From assembly GCA_963842295.1 (NCBI GenBank), contig CAWJFY010000009.1, forward strand, positions 186,001-250,000: DNA of 64,000 bases. Reading direction: 5' to 3'. This stretch comes from JAJNBA01 sp963842295. Lineage in GTDB: Bacteria; Actinomycetota; UBA4738; HRBIN12. Within the stretch, counting starts at the first letter, position 1, and each line of letters begins with the position of its first letter. This document shows, piece after piece, positions 8,528 through 17,056 of the stretch. The translations under genes were made by a program, and so were the position numbers. Under the pieces are notes generated by a model. The model did not search any database. It had not been told where the DNA came from and saw nothing but the letters and a program-made list of their open reading frames with translations.

Positions 8528-9415
8528 ATGCAACCCGAGGCTGCGGACGTCGAGCGGGTGCACCGTGCGCTCGGGGCGACCCCGCTCGCCTGGCGTGCCG
8601 CGTCCGGGCACGGCGCCCCGTCCCACCGGCGGTTCGTCGTCGACCTTCAGGGCGAGCGGTCTGCCTTCGTGAAGATCGCGGCCTTCGACTACACCGCGGA
8701 GTGGCTGCGGGAGGAGTTCCGCGTCTACGCGGCGCTGGACGGGCAGCTGTTCCTTCCACGGCTGCTCGGCTGGGACGACGATGGCCTCGCCCCGGCGCTC
8801 GTCCTCGAGGACCTCTCCGGAGCGACGTGGCCACCGCCGTGGGACGCCGCTCGCATCGACGCCGTCCTGGCGACCCTCGCGACCGTGCATGCGACGCCGC
8901 CACCCATGGCCGTGCGTCCTGCCGTCGAGAGCCAGTTCGGTATGGACGGCTGGCCGGACGTGGCCGCCGACCCTGAACCCTTCCTTTCGCTCGGCTTGTG
9001 CTCGCCGGGATGGCTTCGCGACCATCTGTCGGCCCTCGCGGATGCGTCGGCCGCCGCCGAGATCGACGGAACCTCGTTCCTGCACTTCGACGTGCGCAGC
9101 GACAACCTGTGCCTGCGGGACGGTCGGGTCCTGCTGGTCGACTGGAACAACGCATGCGTCGGGAACGCCTTGCTGGATCTCGCCTCCTGGCTTCCCAGCC
9201 TCCAAGCCGAAGGCGGTCCGTCGCCCCACGCGATCCTCCCCGACGAGACGCCCGGATCGCCCGCCATCGCCTCGCTGCTGGCCGGCTACTTCTGTGCGCG
9301 CGCCGGTCTGCCGGCGATCCCGCAGGCACCCCACGCACGACCCTTGCAGCTGATGCAGTCGAGGACGGCTCTGCCGTGGGCCGCAAGAGCGCTCGGCCTC
9401 CCTCCCCCCGCCTAG
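8528..9415 (+). CDS. Aminoglycoside phosphotransferase-family kinase
   Basis: A 295-residue small-molecule kinase of the APH/choline-kinase superfamily. The catalytic loop HFDVRSDN (HxDxxxxN) lies near residue 185 and the metal-binding Asp in LLVDWNNA about 20 residues later; the ATP-lobe lysine is probably in SAFVKIAAFDY. The C-terminal helical region is rich in Ala and Leu. Most members outside resistance islands phosphorylate unknown sugars, alcohols or cofactors, so I do not infer antibiotic resistance. The ATG is 7 bases after a -10-like box. Confidence 0.82.
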   Translation: MQPEAADVERVHRALGATPLAWRAASGHGAPSHRRFVVDLQGERSAFVKIAAFDYTAEWLREEFRVYAALDGQLFLPRLLGWDDDGLAPALVLEDLSGATWPPPWDAARIDAVLATLATVHATPPPMAVRPAVESQFGMDGWPDVAADPEPFLSLGLCSPGWLRDHLSALADASAAAEIDGTSFLHFDVRSDNLCLRDGRVLLVDWNNACVGNALLDLASWLPSLQAEGGPSPHAILPDETPGSPAIASLLAGYFCARAGLPAIPQAPHARPLQLMQSRTALPWAARALGLPPPA

Positions 9416-9426
9416 TGGCGCCGTTC

Positions 9427-9456
9427 GTTGCACCTGCAACACACTGCTACTATTCG
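9427..9456 (+). promoter_or_regulatory. Promoter and palindromic operator of the Fur/Zur gene
   Basis: A 14-bp near-palindrome GTTGCACCTGCAAC (9427-9440) overlaps a TTGCAC -35-like element (9428-9433). Candidate -10 boxes are TACTAT (9448-9453) or TATTCG (9451-9456). With TACTAT the first transcribed base would be the G of the GTG start at 9460. The half-sites resemble those before znuA (12542-12559), which suggests autoregulation by the encoded repressor. Confidence 0.5.
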
Positions 9457-9459
9457 GCC

Positions 9460-9885
9460 GTGGACTCTCCCTACGCCGACCTGATGGATGAACTCCGGAG
9501 CCGTGGGCTGCGCATGACGCCGCAGCGCCGAGCCATCGTCTCTGAGGTGATGCGGGCCAAGGGTCACATCTCGCCCACCGCGATCGCCCGCAAGGTCCAG
9601 GGCGACATGCCCGGCGTGAACGCCTCGACCGTCTACCGAACCCTGACGCTCCTCGAGAGCGTCGGCGTGCTCCAGCACTCACACGTCGAGACCGGCGCCG
9701 AGTACCACCGAGCCGACGAAGCGCACCACGTCCACCTCACCTGCCGGAACTGCGGCCAGGACGACGAGCTGTCGCTGGACGAGGCCGACAAGCTCCAGCG
9801 CCTGATCCGCAACCACCACGGCTTCGTCGCCGACCTCACGCACTTCGCGATCACGGGTCTGTGCAGGGATTGCGCCGCAGCGTGA
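9460..9885 (+). CDS. zur: Fur-family repressor, probably zinc-responsive (Zur)
   Basis: A 141-residue Fur-family transcription regulator. The winged-helix DNA-binding half has RMTPQRRAIVSEVM and the recognition helix NASTVYRTLTLLESVGVL. The dimerisation half has the metal-binding HHVHLTCRNCG, and a second Cys pair in LCRDC completes a structural Cys4 zinc site. Zinc rather than iron specificity is inferred from the convergent znuABC genes next door and the shared operator-like repeat. GTG 9460 is chosen because it is 6 bases after TACTAT; an in-frame ATG at 9484 is the alternative. Manganese or iron control is not excluded. Confidence 0.85.
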   Translation: MDSPYADLMDELRSRGLRMTPQRRAIVSEVMRAKGHISPTAIARKVQGDMPGVNASTVYRTLTLLESVGVLQHSHVETGAEYHRADEAHHVHLTCRNCGQDDELSLDEADKLQRLIRNHHGFVADLTHFAITGLCRDCAAA

Positions 9886-9888
9886 CGG

Positions 9889-10731
9889 TCAGTGCGCCCC
9901 GGCACCGAGCGCCGGGATCCTGCGGCGCCAACCGCTGAACGCGAAGGCCAGGACGAAGAGGAGCCCCGCGGCCAGCACGACGGTGCCGCCCGACGACCAG
10001 TTCAAGTAGTACGACCCGTAGACCCCCACGAAACCGCACAGCGTCCCCGAGCCGACCGAGATCCACAGCATCCTGCCGAAGGAGTCGGTGAGCAGCCGAC
10101 CGATCACCGGCGGGATCACGAGCATCGCTGCGATCATCGTCACACCGATCACGTTCATGGTCGCCGCGATCGTGGCGGTGAGCATCACCGCCAACCCGAC
10201 GTCGACGCGGGCCGTCCGCACGCCCGAGACCTCGGCCACCTCGGGATCGAACGTCGAGAAGAGCAGCTGGCGGTAGCCGAGGAAGACGAAGAGCGTCGAG
10301 GCGATCGCCACGCCGAGCACGACGAGCACGTCGGCTTCGGCGACACCGAGCACATTGCCCCACAGTAGGGCTTCGAAGTTGACGACGAACGTCCGCTGGG
10401 CCGAGATCAGGATGATGCCGATGGCGAAGCTCGCCGACGTGATCGCGCCGATAGCCGCATCGGCGCCGATCGAGCGTCGGCGAGCGACCTTGTTGATGAA
10501 CAGTGCGGCGGCCAGTCCCCACAAGCCGGCGCCCAGGAAGACGTTCACACCCACGATGTAGCTCGCCACCGCACCTCCGAAGATCGCGTGCGAGAGACCG
10601 TGACCGATGTAACTCATCCCTCGCAGCACGACGTAGACACCGATCAGGCCGCAGAGGGCGCCGGTGATCGTGGCGACGACGAGCGCGCGCTGGAAGAACT
10701 CGTAGCTGAAGGGCTCAAGCAGGGTGCTCAT
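9889..10731 (-). CDS. znuB: Zinc ABC transporter permease ZnuB
   Basis: A 280-residue ABC-3 family permease for zinc or manganese uptake. It is almost entirely hydrophobic, with about eight membrane segments, and carries the family signature around GMSYIGHGLSHAIFGGAVA near residue 40 and the later NVIGVTMIAAMLVIPP segment. It is the last gene of znuA-znuC-znuB, and its start lies inside the end of znuC with a 17-base overlap. Its stop is 4 bases from that of the convergent Fur-family gene. Confidence 0.92.
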   Translation of the reverse strand: MSTLLEPFSYEFFQRALVVATITGALCGLIGVYVVLRGMSYIGHGLSHAIFGGAVASYIVGVNVFLGAGLWGLAAALFINKVARRRSIGADAAIGAITSASFAIGIILISAQRTFVVNFEALLWGNVLGVAEADVLVVLGVAIASTLFVFLGYRQLLFSTFDPEVAEVSGVRTARVDVGLAVMLTATIAATMNVIGVTMIAAMLVIPPVIGRLLTDSFGRMLWISVGSGTLCGFVGVYGSYYLNWSSGGTVVLAAGLLFVLAFAFSGWRRRIPALGAGAH

Positions 10732-11524
10732 GATGGTCCTCCCGGAGCGGCAGCACCTTCGCGCCTTCCTCCTCGTCGAGGAGCTCGGGATACTGCTCGA
10801 GCACCACCGGCATCCCGCCGTGCGACAGGACCTCGAGCGGCGCGCCGTAGGTCCTTTCCAGCACCTCGCTCGTGATGACCTGCCGCGGCGAGCCCGTCGC
10901 GATCACCTCACGGTTCAGGCACACGAGCCGCGGCAGGTGCGACGCGATCCCGTTCAGGTCATGGGTCGTCAGCACGATCGCGAGCCCTTCGTGGTGCAGG
11001 TCGTGGATCACGTGCATCACGTCATGACGTGTCCGTACGTCGACCCCGCTCGTCGGCTCATCCAGGAGGAGCAGCCGCGGACGGCCGAGCATCGCGCGCG
11101 CGATGAAGACCCGTTGCTGCTGTCCGCCGGAGAGCTCCCGGATATGCCGGTCCGCGAGCCCTTCGAGGCCGAGTCGCTCGAGCACCTCCTGGGCCTCCAC
11201 GACCTCCTGCTTCGACGGCCAGGGGAGCCGGCGGCCATCGATCCGAGCCATGAGGATGGCCTCGCGCACGGTCACGGGGAAAAACCAGTTCACCGTCTCG
11301 ACCTGAGGGACGTAGCCGATCGACAGATCGGACGCGCGTTCGATCCGGCCCGCGATTGGCTCGACCGACCCCGCGATCGCCTTCAGGAGCGTGCTCTTGC
11401 CGCTGCCCGACGGGCCGACGACTCCCACGAACTCACCCGAGCCGATCTCCAGATCCACGTTCACGAGCACGGGATCCCTGCCGTAGCGGCAGGTGACCCG
11501 TTCGAAGCGGACGAGATCGTCCAT
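10715..11524 (-). CDS. znuC: Zinc ABC transporter ATP-binding protein ZnuC
   Basis: A 269-residue ABC ATPase driving metal uptake through ZnuB. Walker A is GPSGSGKST, the signature is LSGGQQQR, Walker B is LLLLDEPTSGVD and the switch His is in LTTHDLNG. The tail ends in DHHEHPA, which might bind metal. ATG 11524 overlaps the znuA stop as TGATG. The order znuA-znuC-znuB on one strand is typical of cluster A-I metal transporters. Confidence 0.93.
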   Translation of the reverse strand: MDDLVRFERVTCRYGRDPVLVNVDLEIGSGEFVGVVGPSGSGKSTLLKAIAGSVEPIAGRIERASDLSIGYVPQVETVNWFFPVTVREAILMARIDGRRLPWPSKQEVVEAQEVLERLGLEGLADRHIRELSGGQQQRVFIARAMLGRPRLLLLDEPTSGVDVRTRHDVMHVIHDLHHEGLAIVLTTHDLNGIASHLPRLVCLNREVIATGSPRQVITSEVLERTYGAPLEVLSHGGMPVVLEQYPELLDEEEGAKVLPLREDHHEHPA

Positions 11525-12522
11525 CAGTACCGAACGCCTCCCGCCCCGCCGGTCGAGAGGTTCGTGACGTCGATGTCCTGGAAGACGGAGGGGTCGCCTC
11601 CGAGCGCGCGCACGATCGTCGTGAAGTCGAAGACCATCAGCCCGAGGTAACTGTGATCGGGGTCGCCCGCCTCGCCCGGAAGATCGTCGTCGCGCAGATC
11701 GTCCACGTAGGTCGTTCCGGTCTCCGCCGCGATCTGCTCGAGCACTGGGCTGGGGAACACCTCCGAGCCGAAGATCGCGGGCAGGTCCTCGGCGCGGATC
11801 TGGTCGATCAATCCCGCGACCTCCTGCGGTGTGGGCTCGGCGAAGTCCGAGGGCTGGATCGCCCCCACGACCTCCCAACCGTATTCGCGCGCGAAATACG
11901 GGAAGGAGTCGTGATAGGTGAGCAGCCTCCGGTCCTCCTCGGGGACGGTCGTTGTCGCGGCCCGGACGGCCTCATCGAGGCCGTCGAGGCGTAGGGCGAA
12001 CGCGTCGTAGTTCTCCTGGTAGGTCGACGCGCCCTTGGGATCCAGCTCCGAAAGCTCGGACCTCACGATCTCGGCGTACTCCTTCGCGTACGGCGGGTTC
12101 GTCCACAGGTGCGGGTTCGGGAAACCCTCGGACTCCGGGAACGAGAAGTCGAAGATGTACTCGTCCTCGGAGATCGTGCGGTCCGCGAGCTCCACGACGG
12201 GCACACCCTGGCGGACGTTCGCGTGGGCGAGCTCTCGCGTCGGCTCCTCGAGGTGCAGCCCGTTCATGAAGACGATCTCGGCCTCCTCCATCACGCCGGC
12301 GTCCGCCGGCGCAGGTTCGAACGTGTGGCTGTTGGTCCCCTCCGGCACGATCCCGGTGACGGAGACCCGGTCACCACCGACGTTCTGCACGATGTTCGTG
12401 ATCGGCGACACGGTCGTCACGACCCGGACGAGAGACTCGTCGGCGGACGTGCCGTTCGAGCACGCGCCCGCGAGGAGGCACATCGAGAGGAGGGCGGACC
12501 AGACCGCGTACCGCAGTGCCAT
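11524..12522 (-). CDS. znuA: Zinc-binding lipoprotein ZnuA
   Basis: A 332-residue extracytoplasmic solute-binding protein of the cluster A-I metal family. The signal peptide ends in the lipobox LAGAC (Cys21), so it is lipid-anchored. Candidate metal ligands are His66 in SHTFEP, His137 in NPHLW and His203 in YHDSF; three His ligands are the zinc-type pattern, whereas manganese binders usually have Glu at the third place. The His-rich loop of many ZnuA proteins is absent and replaced by an acidic stretch near residues 115-132. It is the first gene of the operon and has an operator-like repeat just upstream. Confidence 0.92.
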   Translation of the reverse strand: MALRYAVWSALLSMCLLAGACSNGTSADESLVRVVTTVSPITNIVQNVGGDRVSVTGIVPEGTNSHTFEPAPADAGVMEEAEIVFMNGLHLEEPTRELAHANVRQGVPVVELADRTISEDEYIFDFSFPESEGFPNPHLWTNPPYAKEYAEIVRSELSELDPKGASTYQENYDAFALRLDGLDEAVRAATTTVPEEDRRLLTYHDSFPYFAREYGWEVVGAIQPSDFAEPTPQEVAGLIDQIRAEDLPAIFGSEVFPSPVLEQIAAETGTTYVDDLRDDDLPGEAGDPDHSYLGLMVFDFTTIVRALGGDPSVFQDIDVTNLSTGGAGGVRY

Positions 12523-12528
12523 GCAGAC

Positions 12529-12559
12529 AGGCTACTCTGTTCTTGCAAGTTGTTGCAAC
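12529..12559 (-). promoter_or_regulatory. znuA promoter with candidate Zur box
   Basis: A TAGCCT -10 box (12529-12534) ends 6 bases before the znuA ATG, implying a leaderless message. Just upstream, 12542-12559 holds two copies of TTGCAA separated by four bases (GTTGCAACAACTTGCAAG on the minus strand). Because TTGCAA is its own reverse complement, the site is both a direct and an inverted repeat. It overlaps a possible -35 element (12553-12558), so bound repressor would block transcription. Confidence 0.5.
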
Positions 12560-12563
12560 TAGC

Positions 12564-14198
12564 TCAGAACGCCGGCGTCTCCTGGTAGGTCCCGAACACG
12601 GACGAGAGCGCCCCCACGATCTCTCCCTCCGTGCAGCGTGCGCGCGCACAGGCGACGAGAGGCTCCATCAGGTTCGCGTCGGTCGTGGCCGCCTCCTTCA
12701 AGGCGATGAGCGCGTCGTCCGCCGCGCCCGCGTCGCGAGCGGCGCGGGTGCGGCGGACGCTCTCGAGCTGGGTCCGCTCGGCCTCCTCCCCGATCACGAG
12801 GGTGTCGATCGGGGTCTCGTTCGCGTCGACGAAGTCCGTCACGCCCACCTTCACGAGGTCGCCTTCCTCGTAGCGGCGCTGCTCCTGGAACGCAGACTCC
12901 GCGATCCGCCGTTGGAACCAGCCCTGCTCGATACCCTCGAGGACACCCTCGAGCATCGAGCCGTTCCCCATCCGATCGATCTCCGTGAAGATCCCCTCGG
13001 CGAGCGCCTCGATGCGGTCCGTCGCTTCCTCCACGAACCACGAGCCTCCGAGCGGGTCGATCACATCGGGAACGCCCGATTCGAACGCGATCACCTGCTG
13101 GGTCCGGAGCGCGAGCTTCGCGGTGTCCTCGGTGGGAAGGGCCAGCACCTCGTCGAGCGCGTTCGTGTGCAGCGACTGCGTACCTCCGAGGACGGCGGCC
13201 AGGGCCTCGATCGCGGTGCGGACGACGTTGTTCATGGGCTGCTGAGCCGTGAGGGAGACGCCGGCGGTCTGGGTGTGGAAGCGGAGCCGCATCGACTCGG
13301 GGCTCTTCGCTCCGTAGCGATCACGCATCCAGCGCGCCCAGATGCGTCTGGCGGCGCGGAGCTTCGCGATCTCCTCGAAGAAGTCGATGTGCGCGTTGAA
13401 GAAGAACGACAGCGCCGGGGAGAAGGCGTCGACGTCGAGCCCTCGCTGCATCCCCAGTTCCACGTAGGCGAACCCGTCCGCCAGCGTGAAGGCGAGCTCC
13501 TCGGCCGCGGTCGCCCCCGCCTCGCGGATGTGGTAGCCGGAGACGCTGATCGGATGCCACTTGGGTACTCGTTCGGCGCAGAAAGCCATCAGGTCGCCGA
13601 TGAGGCGCAGGTGTGGCCGTGGCGGGAAGACCCACTCCTTCTGTGCGATGTACTCCTTGAAGATGTCGGTCTGGAGGGTGCCGTCGAGGGTCGTCCAATC
13701 GACCCCTTGTTCCTCGGCCGTCGCGAGGAAGAACGCGAACACCACGACCGCGGGGCCGCTGATCGTCATCGAGGTCGTGACGTCGCCGAGCGGGATCCTG
13801 TCGAACAGCGTCTCGAAGTCGTCGAGTGAGTCCGTCGCGACACCGCAGCGCCCGACCTCGCCCTCGCTCCGCGGATCGTCGGAGTCCAGGCCCATGAGCG
13901 TCGGCATGTCGAAGGCGACCGAGAGACCGGTCTGCCCGTGCTCGGTCAAGAAGCGGTAGCGGGCGTTGGTCTCCGCCGGCGTGCCGTACCCGGCGAACTG
14001 CCGCATGGTCCAGAGCTTGCCCCGGTACATCGAGGGATAGGCTCCGCGGGTGAACGGGTAGACCCCCGGTTCCCCGAGCTTCTCGTCCGGGTTCCATCCG
14101 TCGAGATCGGTGGGACCGACCATGGCAGGGACCGCCTCGCCGGAGAGGGAGCGGTGCGAACGCTCGCTCCAGGGAGCGCGGGGTCGCTCGGAACTCAC
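12564..14198 (-). CDS. Acyl-CoA mutase large subunit (methylmalonyl-CoA mutase alpha type, no B12 domain)
   Basis: A 544-residue catalytic subunit of a cobalamin-dependent acyl-CoA mutase, most likely methylmalonyl-CoA mutase, linking propionate breakdown to succinyl-CoA. The TIM-barrel signatures are clear: YPFTRGAYPSMYRGKLWTMR, AFDMPTLMGLDSD, SGYHIREAGATAAEE, RFHTQTAG and GGTQSLHTNALDE. It stops near the end of the barrel and linker and lacks the C-terminal B12-binding domain, as in archaeal-type two-subunit enzymes; the small subunit is not in the window. GTG 14198 is chosen because homology starts before the first ATG (14123) and TATCCT lies 6 bases upstream. meaB is just upstream. Ethylmalonyl- or hydroxyisobutyryl-CoA mutase is possible. 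Confidence 0.9.
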   Translation of the reverse strand: MSSERPRAPWSERSHRSLSGEAVPAMVGPTDLDGWNPDEKLGEPGVYPFTRGAYPSMYRGKLWTMRQFAGYGTPAETNARYRFLTEHGQTGLSVAFDMPTLMGLDSDDPRSEGEVGRCGVATDSLDDFETLFDRIPLGDVTTSMTISGPAVVVFAFFLATAEEQGVDWTTLDGTLQTDIFKEYIAQKEWVFPPRPHLRLIGDLMAFCAERVPKWHPISVSGYHIREAGATAAEELAFTLADGFAYVELGMQRGLDVDAFSPALSFFFNAHIDFFEEIAKLRAARRIWARWMRDRYGAKSPESMRLRFHTQTAGVSLTAQQPMNNVVRTAIEALAAVLGGTQSLHTNALDEVLALPTEDTAKLALRTQQVIAFESGVPDVIDPLGGSWFVEEATDRIEALAEGIFTEIDRMGNGSMLEGVLEGIEQGWFQRRIAESAFQEQRRYEEGDLVKVGVTDFVDANETPIDTLVIGEEAERTQLESVRRTRAARDAGAADDALIALKEAATTDANLMEPLVACARARCTEGEIVGALSSVFGTYQETPAF

Positions 14199-14204
14199 CC
14201 TTCG

Positions 14205-14210
14205 AGGATA
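14205..14210 (-). promoter_or_regulatory. Candidate -10 box of the mutase gene
   Basis: TATCCT on the minus strand, 6 bases before the GTG at 14198, in the 49-base gap after meaB. Confidence 0.4.
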
Positions 14211-14247
14211 CGTGCCCCTCACGGCATGTGGGCCCGGTCCCGTGCGC

Positions 14248-15186
14248 TCATCGAGTCTCTGCGCGGCGCAGGAGCTCCTGCGCCGCGCGATATGGGTCGA
14301 TACGGCGCTCGGCGAGATCGTCGCCGAGCTCTGGGTCGGCTTCCAGCGCCTGCGCCGCTCGAACCCGGAAGCGTTCCGCCGCAAGGCTCTCGGCCTCTCG
14401 GAGCAGGCGCGCTCGCCGCTTCGCGGCGAGCGCGCCCGTCGCCTCCGCCTGGTCGCGGTGCTCACGCACCGCTGCCCAGACCTCAGCGATCCCCTCCCCC
14501 CTCGAGGCCGTCGCCGTAAGCACCGGCGGGTCCCAGTCACGCTCGGCGCCCAGGTGCAGCATCTGACGGAGCTCCTTCGCGACGTCCGGCGCACCGTCCC
14601 GATCCGCCTTGTTCACGACGAAGACGTCCGCTGCTTCGAGGATGCCTGCCTTCGCCATCTGCACCGCATCGCCCATCCCGGGCGCCATCACCACGACCGC
14701 CGTGTCCGTCGCGGCCGCGACGTCGACCTCGGCCTGCCCCACGCCGACGGTCTCCACGAAGATCACGTCGTAGCCGGCGGCGTCCAGGACCCGCACGGCC
14801 TCGGGGGCCGCAAGCGCCATCCCGCCGAGGTGGCCTCGTGTCGCCATCGATCGGATGAACACGCCGGGATCGACCGCGTGGTCCTGCATCCGCACCCGGT
14901 CGCCGAGCAGGGCGCCGCCGGTGTAGGGGGACGTCGGATCGACAGCGAGCACGGCGGCGCGGAGGTCCTCGCCTCGCGCGATGCGGATGAGCTCCCCCGC
15001 GAGCGTCGATTTCCCGACACCGGGCGCCCCGGTCAGGCCGATCGTGGTTGCTCGCCCCGTCTTCCCATAGATCCCGGCGGAGAGCTCGGCCAGCTCGGGC
15101 GCATCGTCCTCGACCGCCGAGATCGCGCGTGCGACGGCCCGCCGGTCGCCGCCCAATACCCCTTCGACGAGCGCCGTGACCTCCAT
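14248..15186 (-). CDS. meaB: MeaB-type G-protein chaperone of the acyl-CoA mutase
   Basis: A 312-residue GTPase of the MeaB/ArgK family, which loads and protects the adenosylcobalamin cofactor of methylmalonyl-CoA mutase. Walker A is GAPGVGKST near residue 52. The switch regions VDPTSPYTGGALLGDRVRM and FVETVGVGQAEVDVA and the base-specificity motif NKADRDG are intact. It lies 49 bases upstream of the mutase on the same strand, the usual arrangement. A TAGGGT box 9 bases before the ATG may provide a promoter. Confidence 0.94.
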   Translation of the reverse strand: MEVTALVEGVLGGDRRAVARAISAVEDDAPELAELSAGIYGKTGRATTIGLTGAPGVGKSTLAGELIRIARGEDLRAAVLAVDPTSPYTGGALLGDRVRMQDHAVDPGVFIRSMATRGHLGGMALAAPEAVRVLDAAGYDVIFVETVGVGQAEVDVAAATDTAVVVMAPGMGDAVQMAKAGILEAADVFVVNKADRDGAPDVAKELRQMLHLGAERDWDPPVLTATASRGEGIAEVWAAVREHRDQAEATGALAAKRRARLLREAESLAAERFRVRAAQALEADPELGDDLAERRIDPYRAAQELLRRAETR

Positions 15187-15193
15187 CGCGGCG

Positions 15194-16429
15194 TTACCCT
15201 ACCGACCGATCCGGCTCGATCCGGCCCGATCTGCCCAGCCCGCCGGCGGGCGCGGCGCCGGGGATCGCCTCGAGCGCGTCGCGGAGCGAGCGGCACACCG
15301 CCCGCTGCTGCACCAGCGCCGGATCGTGGTCGGACGCGACGCGAGAACGGAGCATCGCCAAGTTCACCTGCTCGCGTTGAAGGCGCTTCAGGAGCCCGGC
15401 GGCACGCTTTCCCGCTCGGCGCCGCAACTCTCGCCGCGCGCGACGCCGGCGTCGCGGATCCTCGAGGATCGCAAGTTCCTCCGCGGTCACGGCATCCTCG
15501 GCGATCTCCGATGCAAGCGTCTCGCGAAGCCATCGACGCTCGCGTGAGTGTGCCAGCCGGATCGCCAACACCGCGAACAGCAGGAGCGGCAGACCCTTCA
15601 CCGCCGTGGCCACCGGGATGAGGAACCACTCCGCCCCTTCCCATGGGTGCGGCGGGAAGAACTCGAGGATCGGCGAATTCCAGAGGAAGTGGCCGAAGAC
15701 GGCGGCGGCGGCGAGCAGACCTGCGGGGCGGAGACGATCGCGGAGAGGCCGATCGTCGCGACGGGTGGTGACGATCCCGATCGCCATCCCGACCAGCCCC
15801 GTGTACAGCACGTGGGAGTAGAGGCCGCTCGCGATCACGCGAACGAAGAACCCCTGCAGCACCCCCTCCACGTCGCCGCCGAACACGGCGATGAAGTAGA
15901 AGACGTCCTCGACGACGGCGAACCCGAGCCCACACAGCGCGCCGTAGACGAATCCGTCCATCACGTCGTCGACCTCGTCGCGGGCGATCAGGACGATCAG
16001 GACGACGCCGAGGCCCTTCAGGATCTCCTCGACGAACGGCGCCGTGAGCGCCGCCGTCCATCGGGACGCGAACTCGGGACCTGCGAGACGGGCGACGACG
16101 ACCCCCCAGCCGGCGTTCCCGATCGCCGACAGGGTCGTGGCGGCCACGGCCCCCCAGACGAACGCCGCCACCAGCAGGGGGATGGGCTCTCGCTCGTAAA
16201 GGTCGAGCAGATAGACGAGCACGGCGACCGGCGCGGCATAAAGGATGACGAGCCCCCAGGACAGAGCCCAGCCTCCCGGCGACATCTGGCGGAACAAGCT
16301 CTGTTCCGCGATCGCCACGACCCCGGTCAGCGCCACGACGACCGTGTACAGCCAGAACGCGGGGAGACGCGGCTGGAAGAAACGCGCGTGATGCAGTGGC
16401 GAACGTGAGAGCGAGCCGGCCCGGGCCAC
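15194..16429 (-). CDS. PrsW-family intramembrane protease
   Basis: A 411-residue polytopic membrane protein of the PrsW glutamic-type protease family. The family motifs are present in order: the EExxK motif in FVEEILKGLG near residue 138, VVEDVFYF near 180, SHVLYTG near 213 and GHFLWN near 253. About eight membrane segments are followed by a charged cytoplasmic tail of about 110 residues rich in Arg (PRRRRRARRELRRR), longer than in the Bacillus protein. In Bacillus PrsW cleaves an anti-sigma factor; here the substrate is unknown. The GTG start directly follows the TGA of the upstream gene, and no sigma or anti-sigma gene is adjacent. Confidence 0.85.
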   Translation of the reverse strand: MARAGSLSRSPLHHARFFQPRLPAFWLYTVVVALTGVVAIAEQSLFRQMSPGGWALSWGLVILYAAPVAVLVYLLDLYEREPIPLLVAAFVWGAVAATTLSAIGNAGWGVVVARLAGPEFASRWTAALTAPFVEEILKGLGVVLIVLIARDEVDDVMDGFVYGALCGLGFAVVEDVFYFIAVFGGDVEGVLQGFFVRVIASGLYSHVLYTGLVGMAIGIVTTRRDDRPLRDRLRPAGLLAAAAVFGHFLWNSPILEFFPPHPWEGAEWFLIPVATAVKGLPLLLFAVLAIRLAHSRERRWLRETLASEIAEDAVTAEELAILEDPRRRRRARRELRRRAGKRAAGLLKRLQREQVNLAMLRSRVASDHDPALVQQRAVCRSLRDALEAIPGAAPAGGLGRSGRIEPDRSVG

Positions 16430-17056
16430 TCAGACCACCTCCGCCCCGTCGATCATCGCCACGAGCTCCTCGGAGATCAGCTCCAACTGGCCCTGGAAGG
16501 CCCATCCGTCGAACACGGCGCCGTTGCCGGACGGCGCGACGACGACCGTCACCGATCCCTCGACGGCCGCGCCGCCGCGCGATTCGGATCCGATGTAGCC
16601 GAAACGGACCGCCTCCAGACCACTCGGAAGAAGGGTCCTCTCCACCCGATCGGAGACCGAAAGGCGCTCGAGCTGGCTCGTGAGAACTTCGCCCGCATAC
16701 AGGTCCGCGAGCTCGAGCGCCGTGCCGCCGAAACCAGGAAGCGCGAGGAGATCGAGGGCACCGCTCCCTCTGGTGAGCTGCGCGAACTCGGTGGAGATCG
16801 CGCCTCCCGAGGGCAGCGGGACCGTCGCTTGCTCTCGGCGAACCAACTCCCAGCCGGAGAGGGGGCGGATCGTGAGGACACCTCCGAGCGCGACCGGACG
16901 AACCTCCGGCTGCGGCAGGGTCTCCGCGACGACGAACCCACCCAGCACGGTCGCCGAGATGACGAGCGCGACCAGACCGGTAGGGAGCCAGCGGCGGCCC
17001 GGCAGGCCGCCGGGCGCGTCCGGCCGGACCGGCACCTCGGATGAGGGATGGATCAC
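16430..17056 (-). CDS. Membrane-anchored protein of unknown function
   Basis: A 208-residue protein with one N-terminal membrane segment (residues about 25-45, LPTGLVALVISATVLGGFVV) and an extracytoplasmic domain of about 160 residues. That domain contains alternating strands such as VRFGYIGSES and VEGSVTVVVAPSG, so it is probably a beta-rich fold facing the outside. I do not recognise the family. The GTG start overlaps the stop of the upstream SCP2-like gene as GTGA, and its own stop touches the start of the PrsW gene. It could be a partner or substrate of that protease; this is inference from position only. Confidence 0.65.
   Translation of the reverse strand: MIHPSSEVPVRPDAPGGLPGRRWLPTGLVALVISATVLGGFVVAETLPQPEVRPVALGGVLTIRPLSGWELVRREQATVPLPSGGAISTEFAQLTRGSGALDLLALPGFGGTALELADLYAGEVLTSQLERLSVSDRVERTLLPSGLEAVRFGYIGSESRGGAAVEGSVTVVVAPSGNGAVFDGWAFQGQLELISEELVAMIDGAEVV

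Noticed and set aside
8528..9415. Phosphotransferase as an aminoglycoside resistance gene.
   Set aside because: The superfamily is broad and nothing in the context (no mobile element, normal GC content) suggests resistance.
9899..9915. GC-rich hairpin just after the Fur-type gene as its terminator.
   Set aside because: It lies inside the 3' coding end of znuB and has no U-tract; chance pairing in GC-rich sequence is likely.
12564..14594. A longer version of the mutase starting near 14594.
   Set aside because: The extra 132 residues run antisense-like over the end of meaB and are Arg/Ser-rich with no homology. Homology begins just after GTG 14198, which also has a -10-like box.
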